In this document: piece by piece, positions 1 to 6,954 of the stretch | Layout: each line of letters starts with the position of its first letter | Position numbering within the stretch: the first letter of the stretch is position 1 | Assembly: GCF_016820655.1 (NCBI RefSeq) | Contig: NZ_WSFT01000024.1 | Location: 1-56,737 of the forward strand | Length of the DNA stretch: 56,737 nt | Source of the DNA: Anaeromonas frigoriresistens | GTDB taxonomy: Bacteria > Bacillota > Clostridia > Tissierellales > SIT17 | Direction of reading: 5' to 3' | The notes under the pieces: generated by a model | What the model saw: only the letters and a program-made list of their open reading frames with translations | Told to the model about the DNA's origin: nothing | Databases searched by the model: none | Program-made: the position numbers and the translations under genes

Positions 1-207
1 TCTATTTTTATCGAATCCTACCATTTCTTCTCCATCAACTATGATTACTGGTACTCCCATATACCCCTTTTGAATAAGCTCTTTTCTTGCAGATGGATCA
101 GTTTGAACGTTTTTCTCATTATATTCTACACCTTTCTCCGAAAGGTACTGCTTTGCAGTTGTGCAATGAGGTCACGTATTACTTGTATAAATAGTTACAT
201 TTGCCAT
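1..207 (-). CDS. Glutaredoxin-like selenoprotein, UxxC active site (3' end outside window)
   Basis: Read from the ATG at 207 with a strong ribosome site (AAGGAGG, about 8 nt upstream), the frame gives MANVTIYTSNT, then TGA at 172-174, then PHC and a complete glutaredoxin fold up to the window edge (GVPVIIVDGEEMVGF near the end). The TGA sits exactly where glutaredoxins have the first cysteine of CxxC, so it most likely encodes selenocysteine (UPHC). A small hairpin lies just downstream of the TGA, as bacterial Sec insertion needs. UxxC glutaredoxins are known in Clostridia. The role would be thiol-disulfide exchange with glutathione or a related partner. An ordinary gene caller would split or miss this gene. 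About 8-10 C-terminal residues are missing. A nonsense mutation is the alternative, but nothing else in the frame is damaged. Confidence 0.82.
147..174 (-). promoter_or_regulatory. Sec UGA codon and candidate SECIS hairpin
   Basis: The TGA at 172-174 is followed 12 nt later by a perfect 5-bp stem, ACTGC (159-155) with GCAGT (151-147), around a 3-nt loop. The loop begins about 18 nt after the UGA, within the spacing typical of bacterial SECIS elements. It lacks the loop G of the E. coli consensus, so the exact fold is uncertain. Confidence 0.55.
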
Positions 208-324
208 TAAAATTCCTCCTTATAGAAATATTCTATAGTTATATTATAACCTATTTAATATTTCTATAATACCCTTAATTTTTTCTTTTTAATCATTTTT
301 ATTAACCAAATATCTTCAAATTGA

Positions 325-1773
325 TTATTCTAAAGGGTTAGTAGGCCTTAGAGGAGTTACTATTCTTCCAGTTTTGGCATCAATATGTATTAGCCAATAT
401 CCTAGTTTGTTATCCTTGTTTGAATCAGATCTCTCTAACCATGTAGTGAATCCTGACATACCCCGATAAGGTTGTTCTTGTCTAGAAAACTTTCCAGGTA
501 TTCCATATACAAAATGTTTTACATCCCTATCATTTTCTGCTACTACCCCAAAAAGATAGTGTTTATATTTTCTTATCTGTCTGGAGGATGTGCTCATTCT
601 ATTCATTATAGTATAAGGGTAATGCATATTAACCACATAATTGTAGTATGGTAAAAATCCTCTTCTTATATTAACACTGTCTTCAGTTATTTCCCAAAAT
701 CTATATTCATTCAAGTTTATTTTAAAAGGTTCTACTTCATTAAAATAGTTTAATATGTTTAGGGAATAACTATCCATTTTATTATTAATATTTTCTTCAG
801 AATTATTATTTATTGAGTAACCGTACTCGTTATTATAGTTATCTATATTTTCTCTAGATTTATATTGTTGATATTTTTTATATTCTTCTAAGTCTTTCTG
901 AGATTTTTCCAAATAATAATCTTCTATATTATCATCAGCACTTGGATAATTTAACCCTTCTGTAGTTTCTTCATATTTAATTTTCTCTTTTAAATTAACT
1001 TTATCATCATGTTCAACTTCATGATGAGATTCTTCGGTTTCTTCATCTGCCTGTTCAATTTCTACCTCTTTTTCTATTTTAGCTTCAACATCTTTTTCTA
1101 CTTCTTCTTTCTCTTCTTCTACTTTAGCTTCAACATCCTCTACTTCTTCTTTCTCTTCTTCTACTTCAGTATAAAGATTAACTTCTGAAGTAAGCTTATC
1201 TTCATGTTCTTGTTCTTCTATTTCTTCTAATTCTTTCTCTTCTTTCTTAGATTCAACCTCTTCTCCAACTTCAGTATGAAGATTAACTTCTAAAGTAAAC
1301 TCATCTTCATGCTCTTGTTCTTCTTCAATATCTACTTCTTCAACATATTTTTCTTCTTTCTCTTCTTTACTATCATCTTCTACTAATAATGATTTTATAT
1401 CCTTGCCTTTCTCTTCTCTATGTATAAATCCATATAATATTTCGCTATCTGAATGCTTCACAGCTACTATATTATAATCATCTATACTTTTATCTGATTT
1501 TAGTACATTTTTAGGATTAAAGTCATTTTTATAAAAAGCCTTTCCATTTCCAGTATCATATATTGTACCAAATCTAGCTACATTTGATTTTAATCCTTTT
1601 TCTGTTAATAGAAAAATATCATATCCTTTGTTAACATCAGATATTCCATCTAAATTAATTTCTAATTTCCCTCTACCATCTCTTATTTCAATCTTAGAAT
1701 ATCCCTTTATCTTATTTCTAGTTTCTGTTGGTTCTAATATTATAAACTTCCTTAAATATTTAAGACTACTCAT
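325..1773 (-). CDS. Acidic-repeat protein with conserved clostridial-type N- and C-terminal domains
   Basis: 482 aa, no signal peptide or membrane segment. Residues 1-120 form a basic, strand-rich domain (FIILEPTETRNKIKGYSKIEI). Residues 130-270 are almost all Glu/Asp/Lys/Val, with an imperfect duplication (EEQEHEDEFTLEVNLHTEV near 151-169, EEQEHEDKLTSEVNLYTEV near 186-204), then a Tyr/Asn-rich linker. Residues 345-482 form a compact aromatic domain with YGIPGKFS, GMSGFTTWL and GYWLIHIDAKTGRI. Similar C-terminal domains occur, from memory, in uncharacterised spore-associated clostridial proteins; that link is an inference. Start chosen for the AAAGGGGGG ribosome site. It stands alone, 117 bp upstream of the glutaredoxin. 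Confidence 0.8.
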   Translation of the reverse strand: MSSLKYLRKFIILEPTETRNKIKGYSKIEIRDGRGKLEINLDGISDVNKGYDIFLLTEKGLKSNVARFGTIYDTGNGKAFYKNDFNPKNVLKSDKSIDDYNIVAVKHSDSEILYGFIHREEKGKDIKSLLVEDDSKEEKEEKYVEEVDIEEEQEHEDEFTLEVNLHTEVGEEVESKKEEKELEEIEEQEHEDKLTSEVNLYTEVEEEKEEVEDVEAKVEEEKEEVEKDVEAKIEKEVEIEQADEETEESHHEVEHDDKVNLKEKIKYEETTEGLNYPSADDNIEDYYLEKSQKDLEEYKKYQQYKSRENIDNYNNEYGYSINNNSEENINNKMDSYSLNILNYFNEVEPFKINLNEYRFWEITEDSVNIRRGFLPYYNYVVNMHYPYTIMNRMSTSSRQIRKYKHYLFGVVAENDRDVKHFVYGIPGKFSRQEQPYRGMSGFTTWLERSDSNKDNKLGYWLIHIDAKTGRIVTPLRPTNPLE

Positions 1774-1837
1774 CTTTACCCCCCTTTCAAATCCTTATTA
1801 ATATTATATGTAGGAATTCTAAAATAGTTCACAAAAA

Positions 1838-1864
1838 AATAGAAGATGATAGACATCTTCTATT
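1838..1864 (-). terminator. Terminator of the rnmV-rsmA pair
   Basis: An 11-bp perfect stem (AATAGAAGATG with CATCTTCTATT) lies right after the rsmA stop and is followed on the minus strand by seven T. Confidence 0.85.
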
Positions 1865-1866
1865 AA

Positions 1867-2754
1867 TTATTTATTATTTAATTCATATATCATATCCGAA
1901 AGCCTTCCCATATCTTCTATAGATAGCTTTTCTCCTCTGATATTCTCTTTTATACCTAAGTTATCTAACATGTCTTTTATTTGATCTTTACTTACTCCTA
2001 TACCACTAGCACTTAAAGAGTTCAATAGAGTTTTTCTTCTATGAGAAAATGCTCCTTTAACTACATTAAAAAATAATTTTTCATCCTTTACCTTTACCTT
2101 AGGTTTATCATATACATCAAGCCTTATTACGGCTGAATCCACATTAGGCTTTGGAATAAATACATTTTTAGGAACAATAGTAACTATTTCTGGATTACAA
2201 TAGTATTGAACTGCAATAGATAAAGCTCCATAAGCCTTTGTTCCTGGTGAAGCTTGCATTCTCTCTGCTACTTCTTTTTGTACCATTACTATTATACTTT
2301 CTAGATTAACTTTATCTTCTAGAAGTTTCATTATAATAGGTGTTGTTATATAATATGGGAGATTTGCTGCCAATTTTACCTTTTTATTCTCGAATTTTTC
2401 TTCTATTAATTCATTTAGGTCAAGTTTAAGTACATCACTATTAACTATTTCTACATTATCATAAGAGGATAATGTATCTCCTAATATAGGGATAAGCTTT
2501 TTATCTATTTCTATAGCTACTACCTTCTTAGATCTTTCGGCTAATGCTTGAGTTAATGTACCTATACCAGGACCAATTTCTATTACTTCGTCTTCTTTAC
2601 CCAAATTTATTCCATCACATATCTTATCTAAGATATTTCCATCAATTAGAAAGTTCTGACCTAATCCTTTGGAAAAACGAAATCCATACTTAGATAGGAT
2701 ATCTTTCATAACCTTAGGAGAATGTAGTCTATCAATATTATTCATCTCTGTCAT
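1867..2754 (-). CDS. rsmA: 16S rRNA (A1518/A1519-N6,N6)-dimethyltransferase RsmA
   Basis: 295 aa, the usual size. It dimethylates two adjacent adenines in the 3' terminal hairpin of 16S rRNA, using S-adenosylmethionine, late in 30S assembly. Visible are GLGQNFLID near residue 31, the SAM-binding loop VIEIGPGIGTLTQAL, and the catalytic motif NLPYY. The C-terminal small helical domain is present (KTLLNSLSASG). The start overlaps the end of rnmV by 17 bp, which suggests translational coupling; the rnmV-rsmA order is the conserved one in Firmicutes. Confidence 0.97.
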   Translation of the reverse strand: MTEMNNIDRLHSPKVMKDILSKYGFRFSKGLGQNFLIDGNILDKICDGINLGKEDEVIEIGPGIGTLTQALAERSKKVVAIEIDKKLIPILGDTLSSYDNVEIVNSDVLKLDLNELIEEKFENKKVKLAANLPYYITTPIIMKLLEDKVNLESIIVMVQKEVAERMQASPGTKAYGALSIAVQYYCNPEIVTIVPKNVFIPKPNVDSAVIRLDVYDKPKVKVKDEKLFFNVVKGAFSHRRKTLLNSLSASGIGVSKDQIKDMLDNLGIKENIRGEKLSIEDMGRLSDMIYELNNK

Positions 2755-3283
2755 TCATCCTTTCTATTGCTTTATTAAATTCTTCCCTTGTAATTCCATA
2801 ATTATTTAGCCTTTTTAAAAATTGTTTTGAATTACAGTATCCTATTCCCAATATTTTTCCTAAAAAGTCTCTTCTATAGGAAGCATCTTCACCACCATTA
2901 AGTCCATTCCTAAGTAAATCACTTTTTGTGAATTCATTTCTTTTTTGTTGGGATTCAAATCTTGCTCCTTTTAAAGCTTCTATTATATCTTCAGGTTTAG
3001 CATTCTCTATTCCTATATCACCATCTAGTATAGCTTTATCTCTAGGCAAAAAAGCATGCTTACAACCTTTTACTCTACTAGATATATAATTTCTTATTTT
3101 TTCCCCTGCAAAGTCTGGGTCTGTAAGTATTATAGTTCCTCTATTTTTCTGAGCAAGCTTTATTCTTTCTATAAGGTCATCAGGATACCCAAATCCTCCT
3201 GTTATTATCACTTCACAATCCACTGCTTTTTTTAATGCAGATACATCATCTTTACCTTCTACTACTATTACTTCCTTTATCAT
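2738..3283 (-). CDS. rnmV: Ribonuclease M5 (5S rRNA maturase)
   Basis: 181 aa from the ATG at 3283, which has AGGAG 8 nt upstream; an in-frame TTG at 3301 has no such site. A TOPRIM domain fills the N-terminal half: the glutamate motif EVIVVEGKDD and the DxD-type motif IILTDPDFAGEKIR are clear. RNase M5 cuts precursor 5S rRNA within ribosomal protein-bound pre-rRNA. It overlaps rsmA, its usual partner. Confidence 0.95.
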   Translation of the reverse strand: MIKEVIVVEGKDDVSALKKAVDCEVIITGGFGYPDDLIERIKLAQKNRGTIILTDPDFAGEKIRNYISSRVKGCKHAFLPRDKAILDGDIGIENAKPEDIIEALKGARFESQQKRNEFTKSDLLRNGLNGGEDASYRRDFLGKILGIGYCNSKQFLKRLNNYGITREEFNKAIERMNDRDE

Positions 3284-3335
3284 TCGAACACTCCTATTCA
3301 ATGGAACTATGATAATTATAACATATCGTGAAAAT

Positions 3336-3359
3336 AAAAAGAGCGGAAATATCCGCCCT
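3336..3359 (-). terminator. Terminator downstream of the G5/3D protein
   Basis: An inverted repeat (AGAGCGGA 3340-3347 with TCCGCCCT 3352-3359, one mismatch) is followed by five T on the minus strand and ends just after the stop codon at 3362. Confidence 0.75.
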
Positions 3360-3361
3360 AA

Positions 3362-4396
3362 TTAATCTAATATATGAACTTTTACTTTTCTTCTACCAAA
3401 TCTTAGACATGTATTTTCACTTGTATAGAATAAGTCGACTTTATTACCTCTAATAGCTGATCCTGTATCCGCAGCTACTGCATATCCATAGTCACCCCAA
3501 CCATCTAATGATTCGATATATAATCTTGTTCCTAAAGGTATAACAGATGGATCAACTGCAATTTTTCCTGGACCAGAAGGTACACCAGATGCTGTATTAC
3601 CTTGTAGATTATAAGCAGTTGCTGTCATTGTTATTGTTTTACTTCCTTTAGTACTGGATCTAGAAGTTGTAGCTTTAGGACGTGTTGTTTTAGGAGTCGT
3701 TTTTTTACCCCTTGATGCTACGGTTATAGGTTTCTTACCTTTTTCGACAATCTTGTTAACAGGTTCTTTAACAACTTTCTCTGAAACCACTTCTTCTTTT
3801 ACTAGCTTACCATTCTCAAAAACCTGAGATTTAGTTATTTCTTTAACTCCTTCAGATCCTTCTTGGGCAACCCTTGTTTTCCCAAGATCTAAACTCTTGT
3901 TGTCCTTATACATAGTATTATATTGTATCTTATCTTCTTCAACCACTTCTTTTTTCTCTACTCTAGTAAGATTGATCACCATGTTTTTCTCATAGGTTGT
4001 GCTTAACCCTGGCTCAACCCTATCATTCACATCATATTCAATATCTAAAGTATTAAGTATGTCTTTTACTGTATTTTTATATGTTTTTCTTGTGATTGAT
4101 TGATTTCCAATCTTAATAGTTACCGGTGTGGAGCGTTTAATTATTACCTCCATACCCTTTTCCAATTTCTCGTCCTTGTTTAAATTGATGTAATCTGAAT
4201 CACCAATATATATGTCATTTTCGTCAATAAATTCCTCTACTGTATCACTTGCCGTTTTAATTGTTTTCGTCTCATTGTCTACAGTTAATTTTACTTCAGC
4301 AAATGAATTGTTATGCAGGACGAAGGAAAATAATGCAATGGCGAAAACAGTACCCATGGCTAAAAGCCATTTCTTGTTTTTCAATATAGTATGCAT
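3362..4396 (-). CDS. YabE-like cell-wall protein: DUF348, G5 and 3D domains
   Basis: 344 aa. Residues 8-33 are a signal anchor (WLLAMGTVFAIALFSFVLHNNSFA), followed by two DUF348 ubiquitin-like repeats (AEVKLTVDNETKTIKTASD; TPVTIKIGNQSITRKTYKN), a G5 domain (about 160-220) and a Thr/Lys/Ser-rich linker. The C-terminal 3D domain has TMTATAYN, IAVDPSVIPLGT and AADTGSAIRGNKVDLF, with the three aspartates that form the MltA-like active site. By analogy with B. subtilis YabE and related stationary-phase cell-wall proteins it should cleave peptidoglycan outside the membrane. It keeps the B. subtilis order (tatD, yabE, rnmV, rsmA). No c-di-AMP riboswitch was found upstream, although one is common before 3D proteins. 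Confidence 0.92.
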   Translation of the reverse strand: MHTILKNKKWLLAMGTVFAIALFSFVLHNNSFAEVKLTVDNETKTIKTASDTVEEFIDENDIYIGDSDYINLNKDEKLEKGMEVIIKRSTPVTIKIGNQSITRKTYKNTVKDILNTLDIEYDVNDRVEPGLSTTYEKNMVINLTRVEKKEVVEEDKIQYNTMYKDNKSLDLGKTRVAQEGSEGVKEITKSQVFENGKLVKEEVVSEKVVKEPVNKIVEKGKKPITVASRGKKTTPKTTRPKATTSRSSTKGSKTITMTATAYNLQGNTASGVPSGPGKIAVDPSVIPLGTRLYIESLDGWGDYGYAVAADTGSAIRGNKVDLFYTSENTCLRFGRRKVKVHILD

Positions 4397-4585
4397 TTTC
4401 TAACCTCCATTTCTTTGATTCCTAAGTAGTATATTAGGTATTTTCTCTTTTGTCAAATCCTATAGGACTTTTGGCCTATAACCAACCCCATAATACCTAT
4501 ATATCCTATTCCACCAAAGGTAAACAAAAATATTAACTACAGGTAATAATTCTTGCCATTATACACATTATTATTCAGTTAAACT

Positions 4586-4626
4586 AAAAAAAAGAAGGAT
4601 TATTTGAAATAATCCTTCTTTTTTTT
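4586..4626. terminator. Bidirectional terminator
   Basis: Perfect arms AAGAAGGATTATTT and AAATAATCCTTCTT with short A- and T-tracts on either side, between the Pro/Met-rich gene (stop 4636) and the start region of the G5/3D gene. Confidence 0.85.
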
Positions 4627-4635
4627 GTATATGTT

Positions 4636-5229
4636 TTAGTACCTTGGGTAATTTGGATACATAGGATACATTGGTCTCATATATTCCATATATTCCATAT
4701 CTTCTAATTCTTCAATATCTTCCATGCAATCATCCATACTAGGCATCATTGGATAGGGACACATTGGATACATTGGTACACATCCATTCGGAGGAATGGT
4801 CATCTCCGGCAGTTCCATCTCAGGTCTTGGCATTGGCATATGTCTTGGCATTGGTCTACAATCTTGGTACATTTCTTCACCTAATACCTCTTCTATACAT
4901 TCCATTATACAACGACAAAGTCTCATTGCCAAAGGATTCATATCCATAGGCATTTCTGGCATTGGTCTTGGTTGTGGCATAGGTCTCGGCATTGGCATTG
5001 GTCTTTTTATAGGATGTTCACTAGGTATTTGTGGTGGACATGGCTTTGGCATTGGTTTTGGTTGAGGACTTGGCTTTTGCTCAGGATATGGCTTCTGAGG
5101 TGGGCTTGGTCTCATAGGTTTCTCTTCTATAGGTAATCTGTCAGGCTTATAAGGCCGTTTAGGCATCTTTGGATATTCATATTCTTCTTCTGGCATAGGT
5201 TTGGGGTAAGGCTTTTTATCTTTTTCCAT
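4636..5229 (-). CDS. Pro/Met-rich low-complexity protein, possible spore surface component
   Basis: 197 aa from the ATG at 5229, which has AAGGAG 8 nt upstream; the earlier ATG at 5259 lies before this site. The chain is dominated by P, M, K, R and Y. Basic KP/PMP repeats run to about residue 100 (PMPMPRPMPQPRPMPEMPMD). A short predicted helix follows with four cysteines and acidic residues (LCRCIMECIEEVLGEEMYQDC). The tail is acidic and tyrosine-rich (EDIEELEDMEYMEYMRPMY). There is no signal peptide. The composition resembles spore coat or exosporium proteins, but no family was recognised and that role is a guess. It is a single gene with its own terminator. Confidence 0.8.
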   Translation of the reverse strand: MEKDKKPYPKPMPEEEYEYPKMPKRPYKPDRLPIEEKPMRPSPPQKPYPEQKPSPQPKPMPKPCPPQIPSEHPIKRPMPMPRPMPQPRPMPEMPMDMNPLAMRLCRCIMECIEEVLGEEMYQDCRPMPRHMPMPRPEMELPEMTIPPNGCVPMYPMCPYPMMPSMDDCMEDIEELEDMEYMEYMRPMYPMYPNYPRY

Positions 5230-5324
5230 TAACTCATCTCCTTGAAGGGTAATTTTCATATATCTATTACCATTATATGAGGTGAAGGTAATGGTGTTAC
5301 TTCTATTATACTTTGCTCTAGTTT

Positions 5325-5386
5325 GCGGGTCCCTTTTTGTCGAACTATGCGAAAAGTGAGACAGGAGAACCGTCCCTCTGTCTCAC
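5325..5386. repeat. Clostridial-type palindromic repeat, probable tatD terminator
   Basis: GTGAGACAG (5356-5364) and CTGTCTCAC (5378-5386) form a perfect 9-bp stem around a loop with GAGAACCGTCCC. A degenerate partner (GGGTCCCTTTTTGTC) lies just before it. Very similar 'ACCGTCCC' palindromes are scattered through many Clostridia. It starts 2 bp from the tatD stop codon, so it probably ends that transcript. Confidence 0.7.
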
Positions 5387-5387
5387 T

Positions 5388-6155
5388 CTATTTTATATTG
5401 AATATCTTCTTAGCATTCTCTGCAGTTTTTTTTGCTACCTCTTCATAGGATATTCCCTTTAATTCTGCTATCATTCCTGCTACATATCTAACATAGGCTG
5501 GTTCATTTCTTTTTCCTCTATGAGGGTGGGGTGTTAAATATGGAGAGTCCGTTTCTATTAGTAGCTTATCTAAAGGCACTCCTTCTGCTACTTCTTTTGG
5601 AGTTTTAGCATTTTTAAATGTCACTGGTCCAGCAAGAGAAATGTAAAAGCCTAAATCTATAAATTGTTGGGACATTTCTAGTGAACTTTGATAACAGTGC
5701 ATAATTCCTCTTAATCTATCATCATTTTCTTCTTTAAGTATATTATATGTATCCTCATGGGCATCTCTATCATGAATTATTATTGGAAGGTCTAGTTCTT
5801 TAGCTAACTTTATCTGCTCCCTAAACCACTTTTTTTGGATTTCTCTAGGAGAATTGTCATAGTGATAGTCTAATCCGATCTCACCTATGGCTACTACCTT
5901 TTCATTTGTAGCTAATTCCCGTAATATTTCAATAGTGTTTTCATCCATTGTTTTAGCTTCATGGGGATGTACTCCTACTGCTGCATAAATATTCTTGTGT
6001 TTTTTAGCAAGAGATACAGCCTTTACTGAGGTAGCTACATCTGCTCCTGGATTTACTATTAGTTCTATACCATCTTCTTTAAAATTCTGTATAATCTTTT
6101 CTCTATCATTATCAAATCTACTTCCATCTAAATGGGCATGACTATCTATTAACAT
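5388..6155 (-). CDS. tatD: TatD family metal-dependent deoxyribonuclease
   Basis: 255 aa, the normal size. A TIM-barrel hydrolase with the metal ligands in place: DSHAHLD at the N terminus, GVHPHEA, GEIGLDYHYD, HDRDAHEDT, MHCYQ and the family signature ETDSPYLTPHPHRGKRNEP. TatD enzymes degrade DNA from the 3' end and are linked to DNA turnover or repair. The gene lies between metG and yabE as in B. subtilis. Confidence 0.94.
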   Translation of the reverse strand: MLIDSHAHLDGSRFDNDREKIIQNFKEDGIELIVNPGADVATSVKAVSLAKKHKNIYAAVGVHPHEAKTMDENTIEILRELATNEKVVAIGEIGLDYHYDNSPREIQKKWFREQIKLAKELDLPIIIHDRDAHEDTYNILKEENDDRLRGIMHCYQSSLEMSQQFIDLGFYISLAGPVTFKNAKTPKEVAEGVPLDKLLIETDSPYLTPHPHRGKRNEPAYVRYVAGMIAELKGISYEEVAKKTAENAKKIFNIK

Positions 6156-6240
6156 TAAACTCTCCTCCTCATTTCATTCTTTTATATTATTACCCTGTGG
6201 GTATTTATTTAAAATATGAAGAATGCCTTTAAGCTATTTA

Positions 6241-6284
6241 AAAAACAAGATCCTTCATTCCATTAAGGATGACTGACCTTGTTA
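6241..6284 (-). terminator. Terminator of the 169-aa membrane protein gene
   Basis: Nested stems AACAAG/CTTGTT and ATCCTT/AAGGAT, followed by six T on the minus strand. The inner part also resembles the REP-like repeats at 14.9 and 24.9 kb. Confidence 0.6.
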
Positions 6285-6336
6285 TATTTAAGTTACAACA
6301 AATTGTGTGCCATTTCTATTAACAAATAAAGCAATT

Positions 6337-6846
6337 TTATACTTTTGTTCTTATTACCTTGTCTTTCAATACTTTAGTTATTTCTTCCTTATTATATACG
6401 TCTATAATTAGTTTCTTAATCTTCATCTCACTAGGTCTCTTATATCTTAATATAAGTTTATATTTTTCCCCATTAGTATCTTTAAATTCATATCCTTTTA
6501 TATGCTTCCAGCGAATAAAACTATTATATTTTACAACACCTTCTTCAACTAACATTAAAGGTTTTGTATAGTAATTTGCAAAGAATATAAAGTATACAGC
6601 GATAAATACTCCTATATCCATTCCCGCCATTATACTTCCGCCTTTTACTGCATTATATGCTCCATATAATATATATATAATTGCTATAGAAAATAGAATC
6701 CATTTAATAATTGTTACAGTCTTACCTTCTTTTCTTCCTTTATATAATACTTTTCCTCCTAATTTAGTATTAGCTCTATCTTTAAGAAAACTTACAACCG
6801 CAAAGACCAATACTAAAAAAGTCAGAACAAAATATGTGCTTTCCAT
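6337..6846 (-). CDS. Membrane protein, three transmembrane helices and a cytosolic tail (DUF5673-like)
   Basis: 169 aa from the ATG at 6846, which follows GGGGAGG; the TTG at 6861 is upstream of that site. Helices are near residues 6-22 (YFVLTFLVLVFAVVSFL), 46-63 and 73-92. The tail EEGVVKYNSFIRWKHIKGYEF then LRYKRPSEMKIKKLIIDVYNKEE resembles the C-terminal half of the broken gene at 39527-40017 (DEGIVSLQRNMKW, DIESYSY, IEIEVTDEEYKEL), so the two are paralogues. A PH-like fold is plausible. Function unknown. It sits between tatD and metG, not a usual position. Confidence 0.75.
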   Translation of the reverse strand: MESTYFVLTFLVLVFAVVSFLKDRANTKLGGKVLYKGRKEGKTVTIIKWILFSIAIIYILYGAYNAVKGGSIMAGMDIGVFIAVYFIFFANYYTKPLMLVEEGVVKYNSFIRWKHIKGYEFKDTNGEKYKLILRYKRPSEMKIKKLIIDVYNKEEITKVLKDKVIRTKV

Positions 6847-6922
6847 AATTATCCTCCCCAACTCTCATGGTTTATTTAATATTACTATTATAACATTAAA
6901 CAAGAATAAGGGGTAGAGCCAT

Positions 6923-6953
6923 TAAAAAACGAGGACAATTGTCCTCGTTTTTA
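6923..6953 (-). terminator. metG terminator
   Basis: Perfect palindrome CGAGGACAATTGTCCTCG (6930-6947) with flanking A/T tracts, just after the metG stop. Confidence 0.9.
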
Positions 6954-6954
6954 A

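Noticed and set aside
4397-4635. c-di-AMP (ydaO-type) riboswitch before the G5/3D gene
   Set aside because: Such riboswitches often precede 3D-domain genes, but the conserved GC-rich motifs of the class are not visible and the region is only AT-rich sequence plus a terminator.
4749-5065. Plus-strand reading frames opposite the Pro/Met-rich gene (Gly/Ile-rich products)
   Set aside because: They are mirror frames of the PMP repeats, lack ribosome sites and have unnatural Gly-Ile composition.
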